Shown here piece after piece: positions 28,968-37,596 of a stretch of DNA of 64,000 bases. Position 1 is the first letter of the stretch, and each line of letters starts with the position of its first letter. This DNA is from Candidatus Nitrotoga sp. SPKER (GTDB lineage: Bacteria; Pseudomonadota; Gammaproteobacteria; Burkholderiales; Gallionellaceae). The notes beneath the pieces were generated by a model. That model was not told the origin of the DNA. It was given only the letters and a program-made list of their open reading frames with translations, and searched no databases. The stretch is from assembly GCA_003402285.1 (NCBI GenBank), contig QFXG01000017.1, forward strand, positions 124,001-188,000, given 5' to 3'. The translations under genes were made by a program, and so were the position numbers.

Positions 28968-30056
28968 TTAGAACGAATGTTTCATACCCACTGAGAAAGC
29001 AGAAGGTGATTGTCCAATTCCTGGATTACTAACGGAAGTGCTAGCGCTGTTCCAGCCGAGCAGGTAAGTACCATTGTTGTCATTATCCAACTTGGTGTAC
29101 AAAGCATACAGCGTAGTACGATTGGTCATTTTGTGGTCGTAACCAACAGAATATTGCTTAGCTCCTGAATTCGAAGCTCCACTAACACTGTGGTTAACAT
29201 CTGTATATGCCAGTTTAAGGGCATCATTTGAAGTCATGTTGTATTTACCAGACAGATACCAAGCACCAGAGTTACCAGATCCATTTCTGTTGCTGATTCT
29301 TTCATAGACAGCGTTTAGTGCAAAGGCATCCATTGAGTAGCCTCCACCAATTTTCCAGGCATCTGTGCTTAGATTGGTATAAGACAAGCCATTGCTAACA
29401 CTTTGGTAAGCTGCAGTGCCATAAAATGGCCCCGCGTTGTATACACCAGCAATAGAGTAACCTTCATTCGTATTGATCAAAGAGTTAAGAGTACCATTTA
29501 CTGGTGTGTTAAAGCCTGGTGCTGTTCCGCCTTGATCGCCAAAATAAGAAGCTGCTACACTGAAGCCGCCGTAATTTAAGCTGTTGAAACCAATAGAGTT
29601 ACTCGCGCGAACATCATGGCCGATCCCCATCAAGGAACGGTTATCAGCGAGGGTATTATGGAACATGTCCATGCCGCGGGTCGCTAGTTTGTAAGGTGTA
29701 TCGAAACGCCCTAATCTTAAGGTACCCACAGTGTCGCTTTTCAGGCCGGCGAAGGTATCACGGAAAGCCATTTGTGTTTGAGAACCTGGATTTTCTGTGC
29801 CGCCTAAACCTGAACCAATCGCAATTTGGTTTTCGATTTGCCAAATTGCAGACAAGCCACCACCCAAATCTTCCGAGCCTTTAAAGCCTATCCGAGATCC
29901 ATTACTCGCTACACCTTGAGAGTCTCTGGAATTATCATTTTGTATGACGTCATAAGATACGTTAGCTTGACCGTAAATACTGACATCAGCGATCGCTGCT
30001 GAGCTCGCAAACACACTCGCGACAGCTAGAGCAATCAAACTTTTATTCATGTTCAT
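28968..30056 (-). CDS. Outer-membrane trimeric porin
   Basis: A 362-residue precursor with signal peptide MNMNKSLIALAVASVFASSA cleaved after AIA. The mature start DVSIYGQANVSYDV, alternating amphipathic strands, an SRIGFKGSEDLGGGL motif and the C-terminal SVGMKHSF ending in Phe mark a 16-strand betaproteobacterial general porin. It forms diffusion pores for small solutes in the outer membrane. AAGGAG lies 10 bases before the ATG. The leader holds a predicted promoter and a palindrome, and a strong terminator follows, so it is a single, probably highly expressed, unit. Confidence 0.95.
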   Translation of the reverse strand: MNMNKSLIALAVASVFASSAAIADVSIYGQANVSYDVIQNDNSRDSQGVASNGSRIGFKGSEDLGGGLSAIWQIENQIAIGSGLGGTENPGSQTQMAFRDTFAGLKSDTVGTLRLGRFDTPYKLATRGMDMFHNTLADNRSLMGIGHDVRASNSIGFNSLNYGGFSVAASYFGDQGGTAPGFNTPVNGTLNSLINTNEGYSIAGVYNAGPFYGTAAYQSVSNGLSYTNLSTDAWKIGGGYSMDAFALNAVYERISNRNGSGNSGAWYLSGKYNMTSNDALKLAYTDVNHSVSGASNSGAKQYSVGYDHKMTNRTTLYALYTKLDNDNNGTYLLGWNSASTSVSNPGIGQSPSAFSVGMKHSF

Positions 30057-30083
30057 AAAATGTTCTCCTTGATTTACTAAATT

Positions 30084-30100
30084 GGTTTTCCGGGAAAACC
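30084..30100 (-). promoter_or_regulatory. Palindrome in the porin leader
   Basis: GGTTTTCCGGGAAAACC is a 17-base palindrome with an 8-base arm on each side of one central base. It lies 27 bases upstream of the porin start codon. In RNA it forms a small hairpin just before the ribosome-binding site; as DNA it could be an operator. Confidence 0.5.
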
Positions 30101-30176
30101 TCTCAAATTTAAACCACTTATGAGAAGTCAGGGGGTATTTTGACAGAGATTGTAAGAGATAAGCAAGGTGCGTGTT

Positions 30177-30204
30177 GTATTATCGCAACATTAAAATGTG
30201 TAAA
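30177..30204 (-). promoter_or_regulatory. Predicted porin promoter
   Basis: On the minus strand TTTACA (plus 199-204 of this kilobase, i.e. 30199-30204) and TAATAC (30177-30182) are 16 bases apart. This implies a leader of about 115 bases containing the palindrome at 30084. Confidence 0.4.
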
Positions 30205-30488
30205 CAAAAAATCTCTAATTAAATTACAGGGGCAGGTTCTGTAAGCAGAATATTGAAGATAATTAGGGTGTTAATATTATTTAATGATGCTATTGATTCA
30301 ATTAAAGATATATGAGCTTACTTACAGTCAAGTTGCATAGGAAGACTTCACTCAATCGAATACACTAAGATATGTAGCTAAGAATTTTTGCTGCGAAATG
30401 GCGTAGTTGGTATAAAGTTTTAATTTTTAGAGGTATCCGTAACGATCAAGGCAATCGGGATGGATATAAAAATGCAAAGGAGAGTTCT
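30205..30488. other. AT-rich region upstream of coq7
   Basis: No protein-like reading frame and no strong hairpin was seen. It probably holds the coq7 promoter. AAAGGAGAG at 30476-30484 is the coq7 ribosome-binding site. Confidence 0.3.
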
Positions 30489-31115
30489 GTGTTGAGTTTA
30501 GATAGCTTAATTATAAAATTCGACAAAAGCTTGCGCACTCTATTTAGCGAGGCGCACAGTATTCGTCCTTTCCCGGATGCTGGTTTGCCGGATGCTGTAT
30601 TAGATGAGAATGAGAAAAAGCGCGCAGCAGCATTGATGCGGGTCAATCATAGCGGTGAGATTTGCGCTCAGGCCTTATATCAAGGACAGGCACTGACGGC
30701 GCGCGATCCTGTGATACAGAAGGAATTGCAGCAGACAGCGAACGAGGAAACCGAGCATCTAGCATGGACGGCGCGACGTGTGCATGAATTAGGTGCTCAT
30801 CTGAGTTTACTCAATCCACTTTGGTATGGTAATTCGCTGGTCATAGGCGCGCTCGCTGGATTGCTTGGTGATAAATGGAATCTTGGATTTATGGCGGAAA
30901 CTGAACGTCAGGTAGGTGTGCATTTGCAAAGTCATTTGGAGAAATTGCCAGAACAGGATATAAAAAGTCGCACGATTGTTAGGCAAATGCTCATAGATGA
31001 AACTCGGCACGGAGATATCGCAGTGCAACTGGGCGGTGTGGAATTGCCACTACCGATAAAGTTGGCGATGCAAGCTAGTGCAAAGGTTATGACACAGACT
31101 GCATATTGGGTATAG
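30489..31115 (+). CDS. coq7: Demethoxyubiquinone hydroxylase Coq7
   Basis: A 208-residue di-iron protein. The four-helix core supplies the ligands in [39 protein letters not shown] and [14 protein letters not shown]. It hydroxylates 3-demethyl/demethoxy-ubiquinol at ring position 6 in ubiquinone synthesis, at the inner membrane surface. The frame starts with GTG 30489, about 6 bases after GGAG; TTG 30492 is the alternative. The gene stands alone between the porin and relA. Confidence 0.93.
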   Translation: MLSLDSLIIKFDKSLRTLFSEAHSIRPFPDAGLPDAVLDENEKKRAAALMRVNHSGEICAQALYQGQALTARDPVIQKELQQTANEETEHLAWTARRVHELGAHLSLLNPLWYGNSLVIGALAGLLGDKWNLGFMAETERQVGVHLQSHLEKLPEQDIKSRTIVRQMLIDETRHGDIAVQLGGVELPLPIKLAMQASAKVMTQTAYWV

Positions 31116-31124
31116 CTCGGTATA

Positions 31125-31139
31125 TCATCAAATTTTTTG
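31125..31139. terminator. Weak AT hairpin after coq7
   Basis: ATCAAA and TTTGAT pair around a TTT loop just past the coq7 stop codon. The stem is short and AT-only, so this is at best a weak terminator. Confidence 0.25.
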
Positions 31140-31397
31140 ATAAAACGATGAAGAAGTGCTTCCTCCCTGCTGTTTCTATAGTAGTTATGCTTTCTAGAGG
31201 CATCTCTAAAACTTACTACTAATCGCCACTGAGGTATTAATGGGATAGGCATGTCTGCTTTAGCATAAACGTTGATGCTCAATGTGAATTGCCGTCACGG
31301 AATGATTTCAAAGTGATAGTGCAAAGCACGTTAGAGGATTGATTCAAAATGTAATGACTAAAAATCTTGAATGACTACATTGATGTAATAATGTTCT

Positions 31398-33377
31398 ATG
31401 GTTTCCGTTCAACAAAAACTTTCGTCCTCATTCGGAAATCTCGATTCCTGGTTTGATTCCTTATCCAATACTTATGTTGCTACAGAAGTCGGAGTGATTC
31501 GCCATGCCTGCGAATTGGCTGAATCACTTTATGCAGGGCAAGTTGAACTGACGGGTGCACCTTTGTTTCAGCACGCGCTTGGTGCGGCATCTATCCTGAT
31601 TGGTTTGAATATGGATTTTGAAACCATAGCCGCTGCCATACTGCATGCAGTACCAGAATATCTGGACAGCTGGACAGAAGTTTTGGAAACACGTTTCAGC
31701 CCTAATATAAGCCATTTGGTTGAAGGTATTTCGCGTATTGAGCAAATTCGGGAATTTAGCGAGATAACAAGCCTGCATAAAATAGAAAAGAAAAAAGGTG
31801 ATAGCAGTCAGCAGATAGAAAGCTTGCGGAAAATGGTTTTGTCCATGGTGGAAGATATCCGTGTTGTGTTGATCAAGCTTGCGGAGCGAACTCAAACTAT
31901 GCGCTGTTTGTCAGGTGCAAGTGAAGATCAGCAAAAACTGATTGCGCTTGAAACACAGGGTATTTTTGCACCACTGGCAAATCGTCTCGGCGTATGGCAA
32001 ATAAAATGGGAACTGGAAGATCTTTCTTTGCGATATCTGGAGCCGGATATGTACAAGAAAGTGGCTACGCTGCTGGATGAACGCCGGATAGATCGCGAAC
32101 AATATATCGCGGATGTGTTGACTCAGTTGAGGCAAGAACTGACTCAGGCAGGTATCAAGGCGGAGGTGACAGGGCGGCCCAAGCACATCTTCAGCATAAT
32201 CAACAAAATGAAGCGTAAGCGAATAGATTTCAGCGAGCTCTATGATGTGCGTGCAGTGCGGATTCTGGTGGATGATGTCAAGGATTGTTATGCGGTACTT
32301 GGGCTGGTACATAACTTGTGGCAGCCTATATCAAGCGAATTTGATGACTACATCGCGCACCCCAAGAGCAATCACTACCGCTCATTGCATACGGCTGTGG
32401 TCGGTCCGCGTAACTTGGCACTTGAAGTGCAGATACGAACTTTTGAGATGCATCAGCATTCGGAATTAGGTGTTGCTGCTCACTGGCGATATAAAGAGGG
32501 CGCAAAATCGGATGTCAGGTTCGATGAACAGATTGTATTGCTGCGCCAGATTTTGGAATGGAAAGAAGATGTAACTGATAGTGGCGACATGCTGGCGCAA
32601 TTCCGGAATGAATTATTCCATGATCAGGTTTATGTACTTACGCCGCAGGGAAAGGTGATCAATCTGCCCAAGGGCGCGACGCCGGTGGATTTTTCCTATG
32701 CGGTGCATACTGATTTGGGACACTGTACGCGCGGTGCCAAGGTCGATGGCAGCATCGTGCCTCTCAATTACAAGTTGCAACACGGGCAACGGGTAGAAAT
32801 CCTGGCGGCTAAACAGGGTTCACCGAGTCGTGACTGGCTTAATCCTGCTCATGGTTATTTGCAAAGTCAGCGAGCCCGGGCCAAGGTGCGGCACTGGTTC
32901 AAGTATCAGAGCCTGGAAGAACATGTTGCTCAGGGTAGGACGCAGCTGGATCGCGAACTGCATCGGCTCGGTGTTACCTCTTTAAATCAGGAAAAAATCG
33001 CGCAAAAGTTGCATTTTAATAAACTGGAAAATTTGCTGGCCGCACTCGGGCGGGGCGATGTCACACAACGGAATCTTGTTGCCGCCATCCAGGACGAGAT
33101 GCCAGCGAGGATAGGAGAAATAAAACCAATTGTCTCTAGGTTGACTGCTGCACATTCATCCCCCACGGACATCCTGGTTGAAGGCGTGGATAATTTACTG
33201 ACCCGAATAGCGAAATGTTGCAAGCCGGTGCCGCCGGATTTGATTGTTGGATATGTTACGCGCGATCGAGGAGTGACGATTCATCGTCAGGATTGTTCGT
33301 TCATGCAGCATTTGCCCGAGAATAGGTGCAACCGCATACTTAGTGCGCAATGGGTCAGTCAAAAAGCATTACCTTGA
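31398..33377 (+). CDS. relA: RelA-type (p)ppGpp synthetase lacking the ACT domain
   Basis: A 659-residue RelA/SpoT homologue. The HD hydrolase domain is degenerate: the HD pair and ED of the active form are replaced (AAAILHAVPEYLD), so it should not degrade ppGpp. The synthetase domain is intact (YDVRAVRILVDD, KSNHYRSLHTAV, LEVQIRT). A TGS domain (VYVLTPQGKVINLPKGATPV) and the zinc-finger region (CCKPVPP...HRQDC) follow. The protein stops 26 residues after HRQDC, just before where the ACT/RRM domain of full RelA (about 740 residues) would begin. It makes ppGpp in response to amino-acid starvation on the ribosome. It converges on the decarboxylase gene, 39 bases away. Confidence 0.92.
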   Translation: MVSVQQKLSSSFGNLDSWFDSLSNTYVATEVGVIRHACELAESLYAGQVELTGAPLFQHALGAASILIGLNMDFETIAAAILHAVPEYLDSWTEVLETRFSPNISHLVEGISRIEQIREFSEITSLHKIEKKKGDSSQQIESLRKMVLSMVEDIRVVLIKLAERTQTMRCLSGASEDQQKLIALETQGIFAPLANRLGVWQIKWELEDLSLRYLEPDMYKKVATLLDERRIDREQYIADVLTQLRQELTQAGIKAEVTGRPKHIFSIINKMKRKRIDFSELYDVRAVRILVDDVKDCYAVLGLVHNLWQPISSEFDDYIAHPKSNHYRSLHTAVVGPRNLALEVQIRTFEMHQHSELGVAAHWRYKEGAKSDVRFDEQIVLLRQILEWKEDVTDSGDMLAQFRNELFHDQVYVLTPQGKVINLPKGATPVDFSYAVHTDLGHCTRGAKVDGSIVPLNYKLQHGQRVEILAAKQGSPSRDWLNPAHGYLQSQRARAKVRHWFKYQSLEEHVAQGRTQLDRELHRLGVTSLNQEKIAQKLHFNKLENLLAALGRGDVTQRNLVAAIQDEMPARIGEIKPIVSRLTAAHSSPTDILVEGVDNLLTRIAKCCKPVPPDLIVGYVTRDRGVTIHRQDCSFMQHLPENRCNRILSAQWVSQKALP

Positions 33378-33416
33378 GTGGCGATATTTCAGGTCGGATT
33401 CAAGTTCGAATCACTT

Positions 33417-35669
33417 CTATTCTTGTCTTACGCAATCCACATAGTAGCGTGGTCCGTCATTACCCGCATTTGCCACCAAGCCATGAATATCACTTTCAAA
33501 TCCTGGAAATTTCTGATTAAAGTCTCGTGCAAATTTGAGGTAATCTACGATGGTTTTGTTGAAACGTTCCCCCGGGATGAGTAGCGGAATACCCGGTGGA
33601 TAAGGCGTCAATAGCACACTGGTGATGCGTCCTTCCAGTTCGTCAATCGAAACGCGGTCAATTTCGCCGTGCGCCATTTTAGCGAAAGCGTCGGAGGGCT
33701 TCATGGCGGGTTCCATGTTGGAAAGATACATTTCAGTGGTTAACCGCGCTACGTCATTGATCTTGTATATGCCGTGGATATTGTCGCAAAGATCACGGAG
33801 GCCGACCTTCTCATAGCGTGCATATTTGGCGACAAACTCGGGCAGCACGCGCCATAGTGGCTGATTTTTGTCATAGTCATCCTTGAATTGCTGTAACTCG
33901 GTTACCATGGTATTCCAGCGCCCCTTGGTGATGCCAATGGTGAACATGATGAAAAAAGAGTAAAGCCCGGTTTTTTCTACCACAACACCATTTTCCGCCA
34001 AGTATTTGGTGACGATGGCAGCTGGAATGCCGGAGTCGGCGAAATCACCCTCAACATCGAGCCCCGGGGTGATGATGGTCGCCTTGATCGGGTCGAGCAT
34101 GTTGAAGCCGGGTGCCAAATTGCCGAAGCCATGCCAGCGATCATCTGCGCCCAGCATCCAGTCTGCGCGCGAAGCCATGCCTTCTTCAGCGAGAAAGTCC
34201 GGTCCCCAAACCTTGAACCACCAATCCACCCCCCACTCTTCATCCACCTTGCGCATGGCACGACGAAAATCGAGCGCTTCAGCAATGGATTCTTCTACCA
34301 GAGCGGTGCCGCCGGGCGGCTCCATCATGGCGGCAGCCACATCGCATGACGCGATAATGGCGTATTGTGGGCTGGTAGACGTATGCATCATATAAGCTTC
34401 GTTGAAGCAGTCGCGGTCCAGTTTGCGCATTTCGCTGTCCTGTATCAAAATCTGTGAGGCTTGACTCAATCCGGCCAACATTTTATGGGTTGATTGGGTG
34501 GAAAACACCAAGGATTCCTTGCATGGCTTACGGCCTTGGCCTATGGCGTGCATATCCTTGTAGAAATCATGAAAGGCGGCATGCGGTAACCATGCCTCGT
34601 CGAAAAGCAGGGTGTCAATTTGCCCATCGAGCATTTGTTTGAGGGTTTCAACGTTGTACAGTACGCCGTCATAGGTACTTTGAGTGATAGTCAGGATGCG
34701 CGGCTTTTGCTTCTTATTCTTGATGAACGGATTTGCATCGATCTTGCGTTGGATCGTTTCAATTTTAAACTCGTCTAGTGAAATCGGTCCGATGATGCCG
34801 AAATGATTACGTGTCGGCATCAAAAATACGGGTATTGCACCTGTCATGATGATGGAATGCAGGATGGATTTATGACAGTTGCGATCCACCACTACGATGT
34901 CATCGGGTGCGACGGTGGAATGCCAGACAATTTTATTGGACGTAGAAGTGCCGTTAGTCACAAAGAAGAGGTGATCGCAACTGAAAATACGCGCGGCATT
35001 TCGCTCGCTGGCCGCTACCGGTCCGGTATGGTCAAGCAGTTGACCCAGCTCATCAACGGAGTTGCACACGTCTGCACGTAACATATTCTCGCCAAAAAAC
35101 TGGTGAAACATCCGACCTACCGGTGATTTTAAGAAAGCCACCCCACCCGAATGGCCGGGACAATGCCAGGAATAGGAACCATCTTGCGCGTAATTAACCA
35201 GTGCGCGGAAAAATGGCGGGGCGAGTGAATCTAAATATAATCGGGCTTCACGGATGATGTGCCGTGCCACAAATTCCGGTGTGTCTTCATGCATATGAAT
35301 GAATCCATGCAATTCGCGCAGGATGTCATTCGGTATATGGCGTGAGGTGCGCGTTTCGCCGTATAGATAGATGGGGATATCGGCATTTTTAAAGCGGATC
35401 TCTTCCACGAAAGCGCGGATGTTTTTCAGCGCAATGGCCGTCTCTTCTTTACTTCCGCCGCCGAATTCCTCATCATCAATCGATAGCAAAAAGGCCGAAG
35501 CCCGGCTTTGCTGCTGCGCAAATGAAGTCAAATCCCCGTAGCTGGTTATACCCAGCACCGCCATGCCTTCTTTCTGGATGGCCTCGGCCAAAGCGCGCAC
35601 GCTCAGTCCACTGGAATTTTCTGAGCGGAAATCCTCGTCGATGATGATGATGGGAAAATCGAATTTCAT
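33417..35669 (-). CDS. Orn/Lys/Arg decarboxylase, probably arginine decarboxylase
   Basis: A 750-residue fold-type-I PLP decarboxylase. Residues 1-130 are the receiver-like wing domain (IIIIDEDFR). The catalytic core holds the HCPGHSGGVAFLKSPVG motif, the FVTNGTSTSNKIV loop, the LLFDEAWLPHAAFHDFY aspartate and the PLP lysine in STQSTHKMLAGLSQ (near 393). The C-terminal part carries TPYPPGIPLLIPGERF. It decarboxylates a basic amino acid to a polyamine. The length and GFESDIHG end favour the arginine (AdiA) or lysine class over SpeC/SpeF, but substrate cannot be fixed from sequence by eye. No antiporter is adjacent, so a biosynthetic role is more likely than acid resistance. Confidence 0.9.
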   Translation of the reverse strand: MKFDFPIIIIDEDFRSENSSGLSVRALAEAIQKEGMAVLGITSYGDLTSFAQQQSRASAFLLSIDDEEFGGGSKEETAIALKNIRAFVEEIRFKNADIPIYLYGETRTSRHIPNDILRELHGFIHMHEDTPEFVARHIIREARLYLDSLAPPFFRALVNYAQDGSYSWHCPGHSGGVAFLKSPVGRMFHQFFGENMLRADVCNSVDELGQLLDHTGPVAASERNAARIFSCDHLFFVTNGTSTSNKIVWHSTVAPDDIVVVDRNCHKSILHSIIMTGAIPVFLMPTRNHFGIIGPISLDEFKIETIQRKIDANPFIKNKKQKPRILTITQSTYDGVLYNVETLKQMLDGQIDTLLFDEAWLPHAAFHDFYKDMHAIGQGRKPCKESLVFSTQSTHKMLAGLSQASQILIQDSEMRKLDRDCFNEAYMMHTSTSPQYAIIASCDVAAAMMEPPGGTALVEESIAEALDFRRAMRKVDEEWGVDWWFKVWGPDFLAEEGMASRADWMLGADDRWHGFGNLAPGFNMLDPIKATIITPGLDVEGDFADSGIPAAIVTKYLAENGVVVEKTGLYSFFIMFTIGITKGRWNTMVTELQQFKDDYDKNQPLWRVLPEFVAKYARYEKVGLRDLCDNIHGIYKINDVARLTTEMYLSNMEPAMKPSDAFAKMAHGEIDRVSIDELEGRITSVLLTPYPPGIPLLIPGERFNKTIVDYLKFARDFNQKFPGFESDIHGLVANAGNDGPRYYVDCVRQE

Positions 35670-35887
35670 TCAGTGCTCCTTGGTGGGGAAGTGCTGCCGG
35701 GCAGCTAATTGGCGCGGATTGTCGCAGATTTAGATAACGTAGGTAGCGTTAAATAATATTATTATTCGGGTTATTTGTCGCTAGCAGCCTTTTGGACTTG
35801 ACCCAATATTACTCGTTTTAAAAAATCAATTAAATAAAATAAATGAGATTAAGCATTTAACCCAGATTGTTCATTAGCAAAAAACTC
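35670..35887. other. AT-rich intergenic region
   Basis: The upstream region of the decarboxylase gene, which starts at 35669 on the minus strand. GGAGCACTG in antisense orientation is its ribosome-binding region. Nothing else is recognisable. Confidence 0.3.
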
Positions 35888-36013
35888 CGTCATTCCCGCA
35901 CAGGCGAGAATTCAGTTGATTAAAAATTACCTCGTGAAGCGGGACAACATGGCTGCATTGTCCGCTGCGCGGAATGTTTTATTGCTGAATTCCCGCCTGC
36001 GCGGGAATGACGA
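35888..36013. repeat. REP-like inverted pair
   Basis: CGTCATTCCCGCACAGGCGA near 35888 and the inverse TCCCGCCTGCGCGGGAATGA ending near 36010 flank about 80 bases with a GTCCGCTGCGCGGAATG part. Both arms match the palindrome type at 6551-6622. A transposase remnant of the REP-associated family begins about 60 bases beyond. Confidence 0.75.
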
Positions 36014-36074
36014 GGCTAATGGATTGTTTGGGTTTAAAAACAGCGAGCTAAACCCTATTCGAACAGTATTATAG

Positions 36075-36230
36075 AGGGGTGAGTGCAGGCGTTACAGGTG
36101 TGTCGATGCAGTAGGAGGTACAATCTTTGTCACTGTTAATCTGATTGAACGACGTACCGATATATTGGTGCGGCATGTCGATAACTTACGTGCGACGATG
36201 AAAACAGTAAAAGACGCACATTCGGCGCTG
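36075..36230 (+). pseudogene. Remnant of a REP-associated tyrosine transposase (RAYT)
   Basis: From 36075 an open frame without a proper start codon reads CRRYRCVDAVGGTIFVTVNL, then IERRTDILVRHVDNLRATMK. This follows the N-terminal pattern of RAYT (Y1_Tnp/IS200-like) proteins: YRR, GGTxFFTVNLLERR, then LxxHxxxLRxxVxxV. The match fades after about residue 45 and the catalytic HUH and Tyr are missing, so it is only a fragment. It sits next to a REP-like inverted pair, the substrate type of these enzymes. Frame continuity was read by eye from the sequence; recognition rests on remembered family patterns. Confidence 0.65.
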
Positions 36231-36277
36231 GCAAAAAACGAACATATTCGTGCCAGCCGCCAGCCTAATCCACCGGG

Positions 36278-37540
36278 CTATACCGGCGCACAAAGAACAA
36301 TGCCTTCAGAAGTCCAACCCTTGGAAATCATTTCATCGATGTCGGCGCTCACCGTGGAATAGCGATGGTTGGAATCCCACGGATTCTTGCCGCCGTTTAC
36401 TGGATAAGCGTTGTTGTAAGCGCGATAGACCGGTTTGGTTCCGGCCATGCACTGCATCGATCCTTGTGCATCTGCAACAGGCATGACGCTGTAAAAACCA
36501 TTGCCTTCAAAATTCCACTGCTGCGCGGCGCTGGGTGTTGGTGTTATCTGTAATGACTTGAGCCCTGCGCACTCACTTTCTGATGCTGTAAAGAAGTGTG
36601 AATTCGGCCCAGGTGACATGCTGCCGTAAAAGCGGCACACCGGCACGAAACCGCCCGAAGCGAAGCTACGTCCGGTGCGCACAAATTTCCCGACGCTACC
36701 AGCGTCAACCGTGGCCTGCTCGGCGGGGTCAGACGCGTAGAAATAATGCCCGCCCGGCGCGTTCGGAAAATCCAGCGTATTGACGTATTCCACCACCGTT
36801 CCATCGGCCTTGGGTGGGGGGAGCGTGACCGGGGAAAACGACGGTGCGTAAAGTTGTGTGCTGAACACCTCGGCGGCAACCATACCCACGCCATAACCAA
36901 AATAATAGGTTGCCCATGGCGTGCCATCCAGCCGAATCTTAACCGGCACCACCTCAATTTGATTGCCATTTAAAGTAGTCATCCTTTGCGGTTGACTCCG
37001 TGAGGCGGTAAAAACTTTTTGCGTTGGAAAACAGAGCGATGACATATCGCAGTAGGGAACGATAGCCGTCTCCAAGATTACATTACCAGCCCCATCTATA
37101 CCCTGTTCTTCGTCCGTCATTAAGGTTACATCACCGGCCCCATTTACACTTTTCGCACGGGTTAAGTAGACGTCCACACGGGGATCACGCGTTGTATCAT
37201 TTGGCACAACAAATGGCTCCCATCTTATTACTTTATTAACGGAGTTTCGGGCAGAAAGCGTAAAAAACTGCCCCACCACTTCTCCTGAAGTGCGTGCGTC
37301 AGACGATAATTCCACGCGGGGTAGATCATCAAGATCATTTCCGTAATGAAGGTTCAAATACTCTGTATTACTGGAATCAAACGCCTTCACCAAGAAAGGG
37401 GTGAACGCCCCAGGCGCGGAAATTGTTCCAAGCGGTACAACCAGATACTTATCAAACGATGCCGCTGTTGCCGTAGGCAGGAAATTAAAAAACCATACCA
37501 CAAGCCCGACCAGGGCCATACTGGATTTAATGAGGGACAT
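36278..37540 (-). CDS. Exported protein with DUF5648-like repeats, downstream of subtilase
   Basis: A 420-residue protein with signal peptide MSLIKSSMALVGLVVWFFNF...TATA. The middle part is beta-rich and unassigned. From about residue 255 come two or three repeats with the pattern YEY/HYFYASDxAE, CRFYGSMSPGPNSHFFTASESECAGLK and a final PVYRAYNNAYP...NHRYST, as in DUF5648-type domains that occur at the ends of secreted hydrolases and surface proteins. I chose ATG 37540, with CGGAGG 5 bases upstream, over the extension to 37666, which overlaps the protease gene. It follows the subtilase gene by 56 bases and is probably co-transcribed with it. Confidence 0.75.
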   Translation of the reverse strand: MSLIKSSMALVGLVVWFFNFLPTATAASFDKYLVVPLGTISAPGAFTPFLVKAFDSSNTEYLNLHYGNDLDDLPRVELSSDARTSGEVVGQFFTLSARNSVNKVIRWEPFVVPNDTTRDPRVDVYLTRAKSVNGAGDVTLMTDEEQGIDGAGNVILETAIVPYCDMSSLCFPTQKVFTASRSQPQRMTTLNGNQIEVVPVKIRLDGTPWATYYFGYGVGMVAAEVFSTQLYAPSFSPVTLPPPKADGTVVEYVNTLDFPNAPGGHYFYASDPAEQATVDAGSVGKFVRTGRSFASGGFVPVCRFYGSMSPGPNSHFFTASESECAGLKSLQITPTPSAAQQWNFEGNGFYSVMPVADAQGSMQCMAGTKPVYRAYNNAYPVNGGKNPWDSNHRYSTVSADIDEMISKGWTSEGIVLCAPV

Positions 37541-37596
37541 ATCGCCTCCGAATATCAATTGGGGGAAAGTGAAGAAAAACCACGCGACGCAATTAG

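Noticed and set aside
33390-33420. GTTCGAATC resembling a tRNA T-loop after relA
   Set aside because: The flanking bases do not form a T-stem and no acceptor or anticodon arm is present.
33378-33584. Open frame after the relA stop, considered as a detached ACT domain
   Set aside because: Its residues do not resemble ACT and it is antisense to the decarboxylase C-terminus.
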